Shown piece by piece: positions 35,789 to 45,403 of a stretch of 64,000 nucleotides of DNA (position 1 is the first letter of the stretch; each line of letters begins with the position of its first letter). The notes under the pieces were generated by a model, which had not been told where the DNA came from, did no database searches, and saw only the letters and a program-made list of their open reading frames with translations. Position numbers and translations under genes: made by a program. Source of the stretch: Actinoplanes oryzae (GTDB lineage: Bacteria > Actinomycetota > Actinomycetes > Mycobacteriales > Micromonosporaceae); assembly GCF_030757795.1 (NCBI RefSeq), contig NZ_JAUQWH010000003.1, positions 92,661-156,660 of the forward strand. Reading direction: 5' to 3'.

Positions 35789-36769
35789 ATGCCGGTGACG
35801 ATGGCGGAGGTGGCCGCCGCAGCGGGGGTGTCCGTGATGACGGTCTCCTACACTTTCAGCAGGCCGGAGCGGGTCTCTGCCACGACTCGCGAGCACGTGC
35901 GCGAGGTGGCCCGCCGGCTCGGCTACGCGGGCCCCGACCCGGGCGCCCGGGCCCTGCGCACCCGCCGCACCGGCACGATCGGGGTGGTGCTGGGCGAGCA
36001 CCTGACCTACGCGTTCGAGGACCCGCAGGCGACCCGCTTCCTCGCCGGGGTGGCCTCCGTGTGCGTCTCCGCGGGCCTGGGCCTGACCCTGATCCCGGTG
36101 ACCGGCGGCCCGGAGGATCCCGCCCGGGTCCGCGCGGCCGCCGTCGACGGCTATGTCGTCTGGACCACCGGCGACGACGACCCGGTCCTCGAGGTCGTCA
36201 CGCGCCGCCCGGCGGTGGTCTTCGGCGGCCCGGCCGTGCCCGGCGCCGGGCTGGTGACCATCGACGACCGCGCCGCCGCCGAGGCCGTGGGGCTGGCCGT
36301 CTTCCGCGGCGCGCGCCGCCCGGCCGTGGTGTCCTTCCCGCTGAGCCGTGCGCGCACGCCCGGCCTGCGCCACGGCCCGGACCCGGCGTCGGCGTCCTTC
36401 CCGGTGACGCGGCACCGGCTGGCGGGCTATCGGGACGCTCTTGTCGCGCTCGGCGTGGACTGGGCGGACGTGCCGGTGCTGGTGCTGGCACGCAACGATC
36501 CCGCCGAGGCTCTCTCCCGTTTCGCCGAGCTGGGCGACGTGGACGCCGTCGCGGCGATGGGCGACCAGGTCGCGCTGGCCCTGCCGCGCGGGCCCTTCCG
36601 GCTCGCGGGATGGGACGACGCGGCCGGAGCCGCGGAGGCCGGGCTCACCACGGTCCGGCAGTCCCTGCGCGATCAGGGCGCGGCCTGTGCGCGCCAGCTC
36701 GTGACGGGCACGCTGCGCACCGAGCACGCCGCGTGGGAGCTGGTCGAGCGCGCGTCATCCTCCGTTTGA
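35789..36769 (+). CDS. LacI family regulator
   Basis: A 326-residue regulator: an N-terminal HTH with hinge (MAEVAAAAGVSVMTVSYTFS, VREVARRLGY) and a periplasmic-binding-like ligand domain (TGTIGVVLGEHLTYAF). The ATG at 35789 immediately follows the operator, so the mRNA may be leaderless; an ATG at 35801 is an alternative. It should control itself and the divergent MFS gene. The HTH tail YTFS replaces the usual SRALN-type sequence. Confidence 0.9.
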   Translation: MPVTMAEVAAAAGVSVMTVSYTFSRPERVSATTREHVREVARRLGYAGPDPGARALRTRRTGTIGVVLGEHLTYAFEDPQATRFLAGVASVCVSAGLGLTLIPVTGGPEDPARVRAAAVDGYVVWTTGDDDPVLEVVTRRPAVVFGGPAVPGAGLVTIDDRAAAEAVGLAVFRGARRPAVVSFPLSRARTPGLRHGPDPASASFPVTRHRLAGYRDALVALGVDWADVPVLVLARNDPAEALSRFAELGDVDAVAAMGDQVALALPRGPFRLAGWDDAAGAAEAGLTTVRQSLRDQGAACARQLVTGTLRTEHAAWELVERASSSV

Positions 36770-36821
36770 GGCAGCGTGGCGCCGCCCCGGACGCTCCCCC
36801 GCCGCCGTAACGTCGGCCGTC

Positions 36822-37361
36822 ATGCTGGTCCCTGTCGTCGCCGTCCTGTCCGCCGCCTTCGCCGTGAACACCATCCCGGGCACCGGCGCCTATGTCGTCG
36901 GCAAAGACGTCCCGGCCGGCATCTACCGGTCGACGGGCAACACGTCCTGCTACTGGGAACGCGCCCGCAACGCCTCCGGGACGACCGCGAGCATCATCAG
37001 CAACGACATCGGCGCCGGGCAGCGCCTCGCCCAGATCCGGGCCACCGACAAGATCTTCCGGACGCGCAACTGCCGCACCTGGGTCCGCGTCCTGAGCCCG
37101 GCACTGCGCGTCAAGTCCCGCAAGACCACGATCCCGGGCGACGGCGCCTACTTCGCCGGCTCCGACTTCCGGCCGGGCACCTACCGCTCGACCGGCAACA
37201 CGGGCCACTGCTACTGGGAACGCGCCCGCAACGCCGACGGCACCTCGAGCGGCATCATCGCCAACGGCCTCTCCCAGGGCCAGCTCGTCGTCACCGTCGA
37301 CGCCACGGACTTCGTCTTCCGCACCAGCGGCTGCAAGACCTGGACCCGTCTCGCCGGCTGA
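36822..37361 (+). CDS. Small secreted protein with two internal repeats
   Basis: A 179-residue protein: a short hydrophobic signal (1-15) followed by two about 75-residue repeats (16-90 and 102-177). Each contains TIPG-x-GAY, YRSTGNT, CYWERARNA and FRT-x2-C-x-TW, with two conserved cysteines that probably form a disulphide. I do not know the family; repeats of this size suggest a cell-wall or extracellular binding module. It is convergent with the amylopullulanase gene, 6 bp away. Confidence 0.75.
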   Translation: MLVPVVAVLSAAFAVNTIPGTGAYVVGKDVPAGIYRSTGNTSCYWERARNASGTTASIISNDIGAGQRLAQIRATDKIFRTRNCRTWVRVLSPALRVKSRKTTIPGDGAYFAGSDFRPGTYRSTGNTGHCYWERARNADGTSSGIIANGLSQGQLVVTVDATDFVFRTSGCKTWTRLAG

Positions 37362-37367
37362 TCCCGC

Positions 37368-40300
37368 TCACTTCTGCACGAACACCGCCACCGTGCGGGC
37401 CGGGACGGTGAAGGTGCCGTGCGCCCGGTCGAAGGCGGCCGCGTTTTTCTGTTCCGGGTGCAGGGCGACCGAGGCGCCGCGCAGGGCGGGGAGCGTCTGC
37501 GTGGCGGTCGCCGGGGTGGCGTTGAAGACCACGGTGATGGACTTCCAGCGGGGGTCCAGGCCGCGGCCGTCGAGGTGCATGGTGAGGACGCCCGGGGTCT
37601 CGGCCGTGCCGGAGAGCGGGAAGGTCAGGCGCTTCTGCACCTCGGCCGCCGTGGGCAGGGCGAAGAGCGGTGACGAGCCGCGGATGCGCAGCAGCTCCTC
37701 GTAGCCGCGCTGCGCCAGGTCCACCGCCGCACACGTCGGGACCAGCTTCGGATCCTTCAGGAGCGGGCGGGCGTACGGCCATTTGCTCTCGTTGTCCGCG
37801 GCCGGCGGCAGCCCCTTGCCGAAGCCGTTGCCCGCGGCGCAGTCCCACTCGATGCGGTTGAACCAGTCGCCGCTGTTGAAGGAGTTGCGGTCCAGCGACT
37901 TGGAGCGCAGCCGTTCGCTGCCCGTGGTGACGAAGCCGGGCCCCTGCCCGAGGGCCGTCGTGGCCAGCGCGACCGCCTGCATGCGCGCCCGGTCCAGGGG
38001 CGAGGTGGCCTGCGGCAGCTTGTAGGCGAGGGCGTCGTACAGGATCTCGTTGTCGTGCGCGTCGACGTAGGTGACGGATTCGCCCGGGGCGGCCGTGTAT
38101 CCCGCCGGGGCGCCGTTGTAGCCGATCGACGAGCCGGTGTGCACGGCGCCGTCGGTGGCGGTGAAGCGGTAGCCGGCCAGGTTGCCGGTCAGCCCCACCT
38201 TGATGAGGTCCTGATAGTGCAGGAGCCGGGCGCGCTGCTCGGCCGGGGTGCCGTTGACGGGATCGCCGTTGGGGTCGGTCAGCAGCCCGGAGGCGAAGCC
38301 CTGGACGCGCGGGTTCTCGTCGAACGGGCCGCCGCCCCGGACCGCGTCGCGCAGGCGGTCGTTGAAGGTCGCGATGCCGGTCCCGGCCATGTTGGCCTGG
38401 GTCGCCTGCACGAAGCGGGCGTCGCCGGCGACCTCCCCGAAGTCCCAGCCCTCGCCGTAGAGCAGGATCCGCTTGCCGTCCACGCCGTCGCGCGCGACCG
38501 TCAGCCTGTCCAGCGCCGCGCGTACGGCGAGGATGTTGGCCTTGGGGTGGTGTCCCATGAGGTCGAAGCGGAAGCCGTCGACCTTGTACTCGCGGGCCCA
38601 CGTGACGACCGAGTCGACGACCAGCTTGCCCATCATGGCGTTCTCGGGAGCCGTGTTGGCGCAGCAGGTGGAGGTGGCGACCGTGCCGTCCTCGAGCAGC
38701 CGCTGGTAGTAGCCGGGCACGATCTGGTCGAGCACCGAGTGCGGATCCGTGCCGGCGGCGGAGGTGTGGTTGTAGACGACGTCCATCACCACGCGCAGCC
38801 CGGTCCTGTTGAGCGCGGCGACCATCCCGCGGAACTCCTTGGTCCGGGCGTCGGGCGATTGCGCGTAGCCGCCCTCCGGGACCGTGTAGTGCAGCGGGTC
38901 GTATCCCCAGTTGTAGCCGTCGGATGCGGCCACCTGGGCGATGCACTTCTGCTGCTCGGCGGAGTCCGGTGGGAGGGACGCCAGGTCGCACGGGGGCTGC
39001 TGCTGGTCGGCGCGGCGCTCCGGGATGGTGGCGAAGTCGAAGACCGGGAGCAGGTGGACGTGCGTGGTGCCGGCCTTCGCGAGCGACGCCAGGTGGCGGG
39101 TGCCCGGGGAGTCCTCGGTGAAGGCCTCATACGTGCCGGCGGCGGAGAAGTCGCGTACGGACAGCTCGGTGATCTGGGTCCTGCCCGGCGCGGGCTTGCG
39201 CAGGGCCGCCCAGCCCGCGGGCTTCTGGTCGGCATCGCTCAGGTCGGCGATGCGGCTGTGGGTCGAATCCACGGACAGCGCGACCGAGTACGGGTCCGTG
39301 ACGCTCGCCGTGACGAACCGCTGCGCCGCGGGCTGCCAGGCGGTGACGCGGTATCGGTAGTCCTTGCCCTTCCACGACGCGGGCCCGGTGATGGACCACA
39401 CGCCCGTGGCGTCGTCGCGGCGCATGTCCCGGGCCTGCCCGTCGAGTTCGAGCTGGACGGTGCGCGCGGTGGGCGCCCACACGGACAGGGTCGGCCCGGT
39501 CGTGGAGAAGACGGGCCCGAGCCGCTCCTGGGTCGCCTTCGCGTACACGTCGTCGAGGGCGCCGGCCAATTGCACGCCGGTGGCGGACAGCAGCTTCCCG
39601 GCCGCATCCCGTTCGGTGACGGCGACCTGGGCGCGCAGGGTGGCTCGGATGTCCTTCGTAGACAGCCGGAAGGCCTGGTACTGCCACAGGTGCGGGTACT
39701 TCTGGCGCTGCGCCTCGGTGAGGCCGTTGCGCTGGGCGCTCAGGCGCAGGCTGTGCTGCGGCGCCGCCGGGTCGAGGCCGCCGTCGTCGTCCCAGATCAG
39801 GTCGTAGACCCGGCCGTCGGTGCCGTTCGGCGCCCGCCACGCGATCGTCGACCGGTCCAGCCACACCGCCGACGCCTTGCTCAGGTCGGTGCTGCCCCCG
39901 CCGCCGGCCGGGCGGGCCAAGGGCACCAGCCTTTCGGGTACGCCGGCCAGCACCCAGATCTCGTGCCCGGCGGCCGCCACGTCGAGGCGCTGGTCGGTGG
40001 GCAGGTCCTTGGTGTCGCCCTGGTGCAGGATGTAGCTCACGCCGGTGGCGCCGGGCGCGAGCGGCACCCGGAAGGTCACGCCGAAGTCGTCGGTCGCGGC
40101 GGGCCGCAGCGGCGCGCTCCACTCGGTCGGGGCCGCGGCGCCGTCCCACACGTGCAGGCCCCAGCCGTCGTAGTCGCCGTCGTCGCGGTGGTAGTGGAGG
40201 ACCGCGTCGGTCTGCTCGCCGCCGGGTGGCCGCTCGATGCCCACGGCCGGATCGCCCTGCCGCAGCCAGACTTCCGGGGTCTTCGTGGGGTCGAGGAAGC

Positions 40301-42593
40301 GGTCGGCGCTCACGTCCTTGGTGCCGTTCTCGTCGACCACGAGGAAGCCGACGTTCGTGGCGCCGGGCTTCAACTTCACCCAGGCGAATCTGCCGTACGC
40401 GTCCTCGCCGTCGAACGCCGCGCCCTGCGGCCAGGTCATCGGATCCGCGACGTCGCCGAAGGCATACAGGCTCCAGCCGTCGTAGTCCCCGGCCGGCCGT
40501 TGGTAGTGCACGACCGCGTAACCGGGTGCCGAGGCGACGGCCGGTGTGCCCACCTTGATGCTCGTGGTCGCGCGGCTCCGGCTGCCCTGCACGGTGGCGC
40601 GGTAGGTGATCGGGGTGCCGCCGGCCAGCCCGGTCAGGTCGTGGCTGATCCGATGGGTGGCGGTGGTCGTGCCGAGCTGCTGCCACCGGTCGCCGACGCG
40701 TGCCTCGAACAACACCGTCGCCAGCGGATCGCCGGTGACGGTGGCGGTCAGGTCGGCACGGGTGGCCGGGGCCTCGGGCGCCGTAAGTGACACGGCCGGC
40801 GCGGCCGTGGGCCTGGGCACGGTCTTCAGGGCGCGGTAGGCGACGGCCGCCAGCGGGGGCACGGTGATCGTCAGCTTGCCGTCCGCGGTGGTGCGGGCCG
40901 CTCCGGCGCCGCCGTAGATGCCCTGGAACGCGGTGCCCGGCGTCCACGTGTCGAGGGTGACGGTCCGGGCGGTGGTCGCGTTGTTCACGGCGACCACGTA
41001 CTCGCGGCGGGCGGCGGGATCCACGCGGGAGGCGGCGAAGACCCCGGGGCCGTCCGCGGCGTACCGGGTGACCTGGATGCCGTCCCGCAGCGCCGGGTGC
41101 GCCTTGCGCAGCGCGCCGAGCGTGGCGATCGTGCGGTAGAGCGGGTGGCCGGTCTCGTAGTTGGCCACCGCGTGGGTGCGGTCGGTGCCGAGCAGGTCGT
41201 CGTCGAGATAGTCCGCCGACCTGCTGGCGAACATGTCCTGCCGGGCGTCCTTGTCGCCGCCCGGGCCGGTGAAGCCCTGCTCGTCGCCGGAGTAGATCAC
41301 CGGCTGGCCGCGGGTCAGGAACATCAGCTCGTGGGCCAGCTCGTCGCGGCGCAGGTGGGTGGCCGGGTCGGTGCCGCCGCCGGCCACGAACGAGCCGATG
41401 CGGCCCATGTCGTGGTTGCCCAGGAAGGTGGGCAGCCGGCCGGCGTCCGTCGTCGGCGTCGTGTAGAGGCCGTCCTTGGCGTACATGTCGGCCAGGGCCT
41501 GCGCGGATCCGGTCGCGGTCGACGTGTACGCCTTCGCCGCGTCCTGGAACGAGAAGTCGAGCGTGGCGGGCAGCTTGCCGCGGCGCACGTACGTGGACTC
41601 GATGTCCTGATCGGCGCTGTAGACCTCGCCGAACATGAAGAAGCCCGGCTTGCCCGCCTGCCGCGCCGCCTCGGCGATCCCCGCGGAGAACTGCGGCCAG
41701 AAGTCGAGGCCGGTGTGCTTGACCGTGTCGAGCCGGTAGCCGTCGATGCCGGTGTTCCTGACCCAGTCGCCGTAGATCTTCGTCATGCCCCGGACCACCT
41801 CGGGGCGCTCGGTCCACAGGTCGTCGAGGCCGAAGAAGTCGCCGTACTCGCTGTTCTCCCCGGTGAACGTGGAGTCGCCCCGGTTGTGGTACATCGTGGG
41901 GTCGTTGAGCCACGCGGGCACCTTCTTCTCCGCGGGGTCCAGCACCGGCGTGTACGGGAACGATTGCGTGTTCACCTGCGGGAAGGCGCGCGTGCCGTCG
42001 GCGTAGTTGCGGTCCTCGAAGGCGCGGCCCTGCGCGTCGCGGTAGGGCTCGGCCGCCTTGTCGATGTACGAGTACTGGTTCTCGGCGTACTTGATGACGT
42101 CGGCGGTGTGGTTGACGATGATGTCCAGGTAGATCTTCATGCCGCGCCGGTGCGCCGCGTCCACGAGGCGCTGCAGGTCCGCGTTGCTGCCGAAGTGCGG
42201 ATCCACCTGGGTGAAGTCCTGGATCCAGTAGCCGTGGTAGCCGGCCGACACGTCGGCGCCGCTGCCCTGCACGGGCTTGTTCTTGAAGACGGGCGCGAGC
42301 CAGATGGCCGTGGTGCCCAGCCCCTGGATGTAGTCGAGCCGGTCGAGGACGCCCTGGAGGTCGCCGCCGTGGTAGAAGCCCTTGTCCGCCGGGTCGTAGC
42401 CGGTCGTGAGCCGGTCGCCGGTCAGCGTGCCGGTGTTGTTGCTCCTGTCGCCGTCGGCGAAGCGGTCCGGGAGGACGAAGTAGAACTGCTCGTTGGTCGT
42501 CGCCGCCTTTTTCTCGGCGGGCCTTTTCTCGGCGGCCGCCGCGGGCACGCCTGTGCTCAGGACCAGGAGGAGCGCGAGCAGGAGCCGTTTCAC
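37368..42593 (-). CDS. Secreted bifunctional amylopullulanase (alpha-amylase plus pullulanase)
   Basis: A 1741-residue exported starch/pullulan hydrolase. After a signal peptide (1-21) comes a complete GH13 alpha-amylase-like module (about 30-490; Asp289 in YRLDTVKH, Glu323 in FGEVYS, Asp395 in GNHDMGR), then two CBM41-type modules ([12 protein letters not shown] and [12 protein letters not shown]), N2/CBM48-like domains and a GH13_14 pullulanase module with Asp1344 (FRFDLMGHH), Glu1381 (YGEGWDFG) and Asp1514 (DAHDNE). Both triads are intact, so alpha-1,4 and alpha-1,6 cleavage are expected. GTG start at 42593; longer readings are shadow of other genes. CTTGCA repeats lie upstream. Confidence 0.93.
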   Translation of the reverse strand: MKRLLLALLLVLSTGVPAAAAEKRPAEKKAATTNEQFYFVLPDRFADGDRSNNTGTLTGDRLTTGYDPADKGFYHGGDLQGVLDRLDYIQGLGTTAIWLAPVFKNKPVQGSGADVSAGYHGYWIQDFTQVDPHFGSNADLQRLVDAAHRRGMKIYLDIIVNHTADVIKYAENQYSYIDKAAEPYRDAQGRAFEDRNYADGTRAFPQVNTQSFPYTPVLDPAEKKVPAWLNDPTMYHNRGDSTFTGENSEYGDFFGLDDLWTERPEVVRGMTKIYGDWVRNTGIDGYRLDTVKHTGLDFWPQFSAGIAEAARQAGKPGFFMFGEVYSADQDIESTYVRRGKLPATLDFSFQDAAKAYTSTATGSAQALADMYAKDGLYTTPTTDAGRLPTFLGNHDMGRIGSFVAGGGTDPATHLRRDELAHELMFLTRGQPVIYSGDEQGFTGPGGDKDARQDMFASRSADYLDDDLLGTDRTHAVANYETGHPLYRTIATLGALRKAHPALRDGIQVTRYAADGPGVFAASRVDPAARREYVVAVNNATTARTVTLDTWTPGTAFQGIYGGAGAARTTADGKLTITVPPLAAVAYRALKTVPRPTAAPAVSLTAPEAPATRADLTATVTGDPLATVLFEARVGDRWQQLGTTTATHRISHDLTGLAGGTPITYRATVQGSRSRATTSIKVGTPAVASAPGYAVVHYQRPAGDYDGWSLYAFGDVADPMTWPQGAAFDGEDAYGRFAWVKLKPGATNVGFLVVDENGTKDVSADRFLDPTKTPEVWLRQGDPAVGIERPPGGEQTDAVLHYHRDDGDYDGWGLHVWDGAAAPTEWSAPLRPAATDDFGVTFRVPLAPGATGVSYILHQGDTKDLPTDQRLDVAAAGHEIWVLAGVPERLVPLARPAGGGGSTDLSKASAVWLDRSTIAWRAPNGTDGRVYDLIWDDDGGLDPAAPQHSLRLSAQRNGLTEAQRQKYPHLWQYQAFRLSTKDIRATLRAQVAVTERDAAGKLLSATGVQLAGALDDVYAKATQERLGPVFSTTGPTLSVWAPTARTVQLELDGQARDMRRDDATGVWSITGPASWKGKDYRYRVTAWQPAAQRFVTASVTDPYSVALSVDSTHSRIADLSDADQKPAGWAALRKPAPGRTQITELSVRDFSAAGTYEAFTEDSPGTRHLASLAKAGTTHVHLLPVFDFATIPERRADQQQPPCDLASLPPDSAEQQKCIAQVAASDGYNWGYDPLHYTVPEGGYAQSPDARTKEFRGMVAALNRTGLRVVMDVVYNHTSAAGTDPHSVLDQIVPGYYQRLLEDGTVATSTCCANTAPENAMMGKLVVDSVVTWAREYKVDGFRFDLMGHHPKANILAVRAALDRLTVARDGVDGKRILLYGEGWDFGEVAGDARFVQATQANMAGTGIATFNDRLRDAVRGGGPFDENPRVQGFASGLLTDPNGDPVNGTPAEQRARLLHYQDLIKVGLTGNLAGYRFTATDGAVHTGSSIGYNGAPAGYTAAPGESVTYVDAHDNEILYDALAYKLPQATSPLDRARMQAVALATTALGQGPGFVTTGSERLRSKSLDRNSFNSGDWFNRIEWDCAAGNGFGKGLPPAADNESKWPYARPLLKDPKLVPTCAAVDLAQRGYEELLRIRGSSPLFALPTAAEVQKRLTFPLSGTAETPGVLTMHLDGRGLDPRWKSITVVFNATPATATQTLPALRGASVALHPEQKNAAAFDRAHGTFTVPARTVAVFVQK

Positions 42594-42649
42594 ATCGAGG
42601 CCTCTCGTTCGACGGTCGCGCCGCACGCTAACGCGTCGACGAACGTCCA

Positions 42650-42665
42650 TGCAAGAGCTTGCAAG
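42650..42665 (-). promoter_or_regulatory. CTTGCA direct repeats upstream of amylopullulanase (MalR-type site)
   Basis: On the leftward strand two CTTGCA hexamers are 10 bp apart (CTTGCAAGCTCTTGCA), about 57-72 nt before the amylopullulanase start. A third related copy (CTGCAAAG) lies at 42677-42684. Streptomyces maltose and amylase promoters carry CTTGCAG-type repeats bound by the LacI-family regulator MalR/Reg1; the same control is inferred here. Confidence 0.6.
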
Positions 42666-42782
42666 ACCTGACGTGACTTTGCAGCGCATTGGCCCGGAAA
42701 CGTCCGCGCAACATGCGCCCTCTCGTGGTGACTTTGACCGCCCCGGGCCACACGGGGTTGCCCTCGTCCCTAGCCTGGATCC

Positions 42783-44204
42783 GTGGATGAGACCAATGAG
42801 TACGACGTCATCGTGCTGGGCGCCGGCCCGGTCGGCGAGAACGTGGCCGACCGGACCGTCAAGGGCGGCCTGAGCACGATCGTGATCGAGCACGAGCTGG
42901 TCGGCGGCGAGTGCTCGTACTGGGCGTGCATGCCCTCCAAGGCGCTGCTGCGCCCGGCCGAGGCGCTGCGCGCGGCCCGCAGCGTGGCCGGCGCCGCCGA
43001 GGCGATCACCGGGTCGGTCGACGTCGAGGCGATCCTCGCGCGCCGCGACTCCTTCACCAGCAACTGGCAGGACGACGGCCAGGTCTCCTGGCTCGACAGC
43101 GCCGGCATCGCCCTGGCCCGCGGGCACGGCCGGCTCAGCGGCGTCAAGCAGGTCACGGTCACGGCCAAGGACGGTGCCGAGCGCGTACTGACGGCCCGGC
43201 ACGCCGTGGTCGTCGCCACGGGATCCGACGCGCTGATCCCGGGCATCCCGGGCCTGGCCGACGCCGACCCGTGGACCAGCCGCGAGGCGACCAGCGCCAA
43301 GGACATCCCGGCCAGCCTCGCGGTCATCGGCGGCGGCGTGGTGGGGGTCGAGATGGCCACCGCGTACGCGAGCTTCGGCTGCGAGGTGACGCTGATCGCG
43401 CGTACCGGGCTGCTGGCGGGCTCCGAGCCCTTCGCCGGGGAGATGCTGGCCGCGGCCCTGGCCGAGCAGGGCGTCAAGGTGCTCCTCAACACGTCGACGT
43501 CGTCGGCCGAGCGCGGCGAGGACGGCGTCACGCTGACCCTGGGCGACGGCAGCACCGTGACGGCCGAGGAGGTGCTGGTCGCGACCGGGCGCACCCCGCG
43601 CAGCACCGACATCGGCCTCGAGACGGTCGGGCTGAAGCCGGGCGAATGGCTCCCGACGGACGACACCCTGCTGGTCGAGGGCTTCGACTGGCTCTACGCG
43701 GCCGGCGACATCAACCACCGCGCCCTGCTCACCCACCAGGGCAAGTACCAGGCCCGCGCGGCCGGCGACGTCATCACCGCCCGCGCCACCGGCAAGCCCG
43801 TCTCCGACCAGCCGTGGGGCACGCACGTGGCGACGGCCGACCACCGGGCCGTCCCGCAGGTCGTCTTCACCGACCCCGAGATCGCCTCGGTCGGCCTGAC
43901 CGAGGCCGCGGCCCGCGAGGCCGGCTACGACATCCGCGTCGTCGACTACGAGATCGGCAACGTGGCGGGCGCGAGCGTCTACCGCGACAACTACCAGGGC
44001 AAGGCCCGCATGATCGTCGACGAGCAGCGCAAGGTCCTGCTCGGCATGACCTTCGTCGGCCCCGACGTCGACGGCCTCCTCCAGGCGGCGACCATCGCCG
44101 TGGTGGGCGAGGTGCCGCTCGACCGCCTGTGGCACGCGGTCCCGGCCTACCCGACGATCAACGAGATCTGGCTCCGCCTCCTCGAGACCTACGGCCGCCC
44201 GTAG
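42783..44204 (+). CDS. Dihydrolipoyl-dehydrogenase-like flavoprotein disulphide reductase
   Basis: A 473-residue FAD/NAD(P) oxidoreductase with GAGPVGE (FAD), the redox pair Cys44-x4-Cys49 in GGECSYWACMPSK, GGGVVGVEMA (NAD) and YAAGDINHRALLTHQGKYQ. In true lipoamide dehydrogenases the C-terminal His-Pro-Thr-x3-Glu base is conserved; here the motif reads AYPTINE with Tyr456 in place of His and Glu461 kept. It is thus a member of the GGECSYWACMPSK side group whose substrate is uncertain. It stands alone, away from any 2-oxoacid dehydrogenase genes. GTG start at 42783. Confidence 0.85.
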   Translation: MDETNEYDVIVLGAGPVGENVADRTVKGGLSTIVIEHELVGGECSYWACMPSKALLRPAEALRAARSVAGAAEAITGSVDVEAILARRDSFTSNWQDDGQVSWLDSAGIALARGHGRLSGVKQVTVTAKDGAERVLTARHAVVVATGSDALIPGIPGLADADPWTSREATSAKDIPASLAVIGGGVVGVEMATAYASFGCEVTLIARTGLLAGSEPFAGEMLAAALAEQGVKVLLNTSTSSAERGEDGVTLTLGDGSTVTAEEVLVATGRTPRSTDIGLETVGLKPGEWLPTDDTLLVEGFDWLYAAGDINHRALLTHQGKYQARAAGDVITARATGKPVSDQPWGTHVATADHRAVPQVVFTDPEIASVGLTEAAAREAGYDIRVVDYEIGNVAGASVYRDNYQGKARMIVDEQRKVLLGMTFVGPDVDGLLQAATIAVVGEVPLDRLWHAVPAYPTINEIWLRLLETYGRP

Positions 44205-44221
44205 CCCTCGCGCGCGCCGGT

Positions 44222-44248
44222 CCGGCGGGGCTCTCACCGCCCCGCCGG
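44222..44248 (+). terminator. GC-rich hairpin after the flavoprotein gene
   Basis: A perfect 10-bp stem (CCGGCGGGGC 44222-44231 with GCCCCGCCGG 44239-44248) and 7-nt loop, 18 nt after the stop at 44204. No T-run follows. Confidence 0.6.
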
Positions 44249-44526
44249 GCCGCACCCTCGAACAGTGGGCCAGCGAATGCGGCCGGCCCGACCGCTCCGG
44301 CTTCCGTGCGTGCTCGGGCCCGAGGGTTTTGGTTTGAGCGCAACCGCTCACGCACGTCGCCGTGCGTCCCGGGCCGCTCAGGGGCGCCCCACGCCCCTGG
44401 CCCGGGGCGTGCGGCCCTCGGCGTGAGCGACGGCCCGTACGCCCCACCCGGCTACGACATCCAGTTCTTGATTTTCAGGGTTTTACCAGCGCGCTCTTAT
44501 CCGGGGCCGTGGGGCGGCCGGGCCGA
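44249..44526. other. Gene-free stretch before the iron box
   Basis: Part of the 368-bp gap 44205-44572. Readable frames here are only GC-bias shadows. The last part (44461-44500, ATTTTCAGGGTTTTACC and CTCTTAT) is AT-rich and probably holds the promoter of the siderophore-interacting protein gene, but no convincing -35/-10 pair with standard spacing was found. Confidence 0.4.
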
Positions 44527-44545
44527 TAAGGGTAGCCTTACCCCG
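44527..44545. promoter_or_regulatory. IdeR/DmdR-type iron box
   Basis: TAAGGGTAGCCTTACCCCG matches 13 of 19 positions of the IdeR consensus TTAGGTTAGCCTAACCTAA and keeps the core TAGCCT-x-ACC. It is 27 nt before the ATG of a siderophore-interacting protein, the expected regulon member, so iron-dependent repression is likely. Confidence 0.75.
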
Positions 44546-44572
44546 ACCACCCGAGCAGGAAGAAGTGATCCC

Positions 44573-45400
44573 ATGCCGAACAGGCCAGTCCGCGCCGCCA
44601 AGGAAGGCGTCGTCACGCGGGTCGAGCAGCTCACACCGCACATGGTGCGGGTCGTCGTGGGCGGGCCGGGGCTCGCGGCGGTGGAGTGCGGTGAGTTCAG
44701 CGACCACTACGTGAAGGTGCTGTTCCCGCCGCCGGGCGTCGCGTATGCCGAGCCGTTCGACATGGGCGCGATCCGGGAGAGCATGCCGCGCGAGGCGTGG
44801 CCGATCACGCGGACCTACACCGTGCGCAAGTGGCTGCCCGAGGTGCCGGAGATGTGGCTCGACTTCGTGGTGCACGGCGACGAGGGCATCGCCGGGCCGT
44901 GGGCGCGCGGCGCCAAGCCCGGCGATGTGGTGCGGTTCATGGGCCCGGGCGGCGCCTACGCCCCGGATGCCGCCGCGGCGTGGCACCTGATCGCCGGGGA
45001 CGAGAGCGCCCTGCCCGCCATCGCCGCGACGCTCGAGCGGATGCCCGCCGGCGCCAAGGTGCACGCCTTCATCGAGGTCGAGGACGCGTCCGAGGAGCAG
45101 AAGCTCGAGACGCCCGCCGACGCGGAAATCACCTGGCTGCACCGCGGCACCACCCCGGTCGGCGAGCTGCTCGTGGGCGCCGTCCGCGAGCTGACATGGC
45201 CGGAAGGCGACGTGCAGGCGTTCGTGCACGGCGAGGCCAACTTCGTCAAGGAGTTCCGCCGCCTGCTCCGCGTCGAGAAGCAGATCCCCATGGCGCAGCT
45301 GTCGGTCTCGGGCTACTGGCGCCGCGGCATGAACGAGGACGGCTGGCAGTCCAGCAAGCGCGAATGGAACCAGCAGATCGAGGCCGAGCAGGGCGCCTGA
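44573..45400 (+). CDS. Siderophore-interacting protein (ferric-siderophore reductase)
   Basis: A 275-residue cytoplasmic SIP/ViuB-family flavoprotein that releases iron from siderophores by reduction. The FAD-binding motif is RTYTVRKW after PITR, followed by DFVVHGDEGIAGPWA and the C-terminal SIP domain (HLIAGDESALPAI, FVHGEANFVKEFRR, SGYWRRGMNEDGW). ATG at 44573 behind AGGAAGAAG. It is preceded by an IdeR-type iron box; no siderophore synthesis or ABC genes are adjacent. Confidence 0.94.
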   Translation: MPNRPVRAAKEGVVTRVEQLTPHMVRVVVGGPGLAAVECGEFSDHYVKVLFPPPGVAYAEPFDMGAIRESMPREAWPITRTYTVRKWLPEVPEMWLDFVVHGDEGIAGPWARGAKPGDVVRFMGPGGAYAPDAAAAWHLIAGDESALPAIAATLERMPAGAKVHAFIEVEDASEEQKLETPADAEITWLHRGTTPVGELLVGAVRELTWPEGDVQAFVHGEANFVKEFRRLLRVEKQIPMAQLSVSGYWRRGMNEDGWQSSKREWNQQIEAEQGA

Positions 45401-45403
45401 CCC

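Noticed and set aside
37368..44447. Continuous 2359-residue leftward frame through the amylopullulanase
   Set aside because: The part upstream of 42593 is antisense to the flavoprotein gene. A clear signal peptide starts at 42593, so the longer start is false.
44205..44572. Possible small gene in the 368-bp gap
   Set aside because: No frame has a start with ribosome binding site and a recognisable protein; the gap instead holds a terminator hairpin and an iron box.
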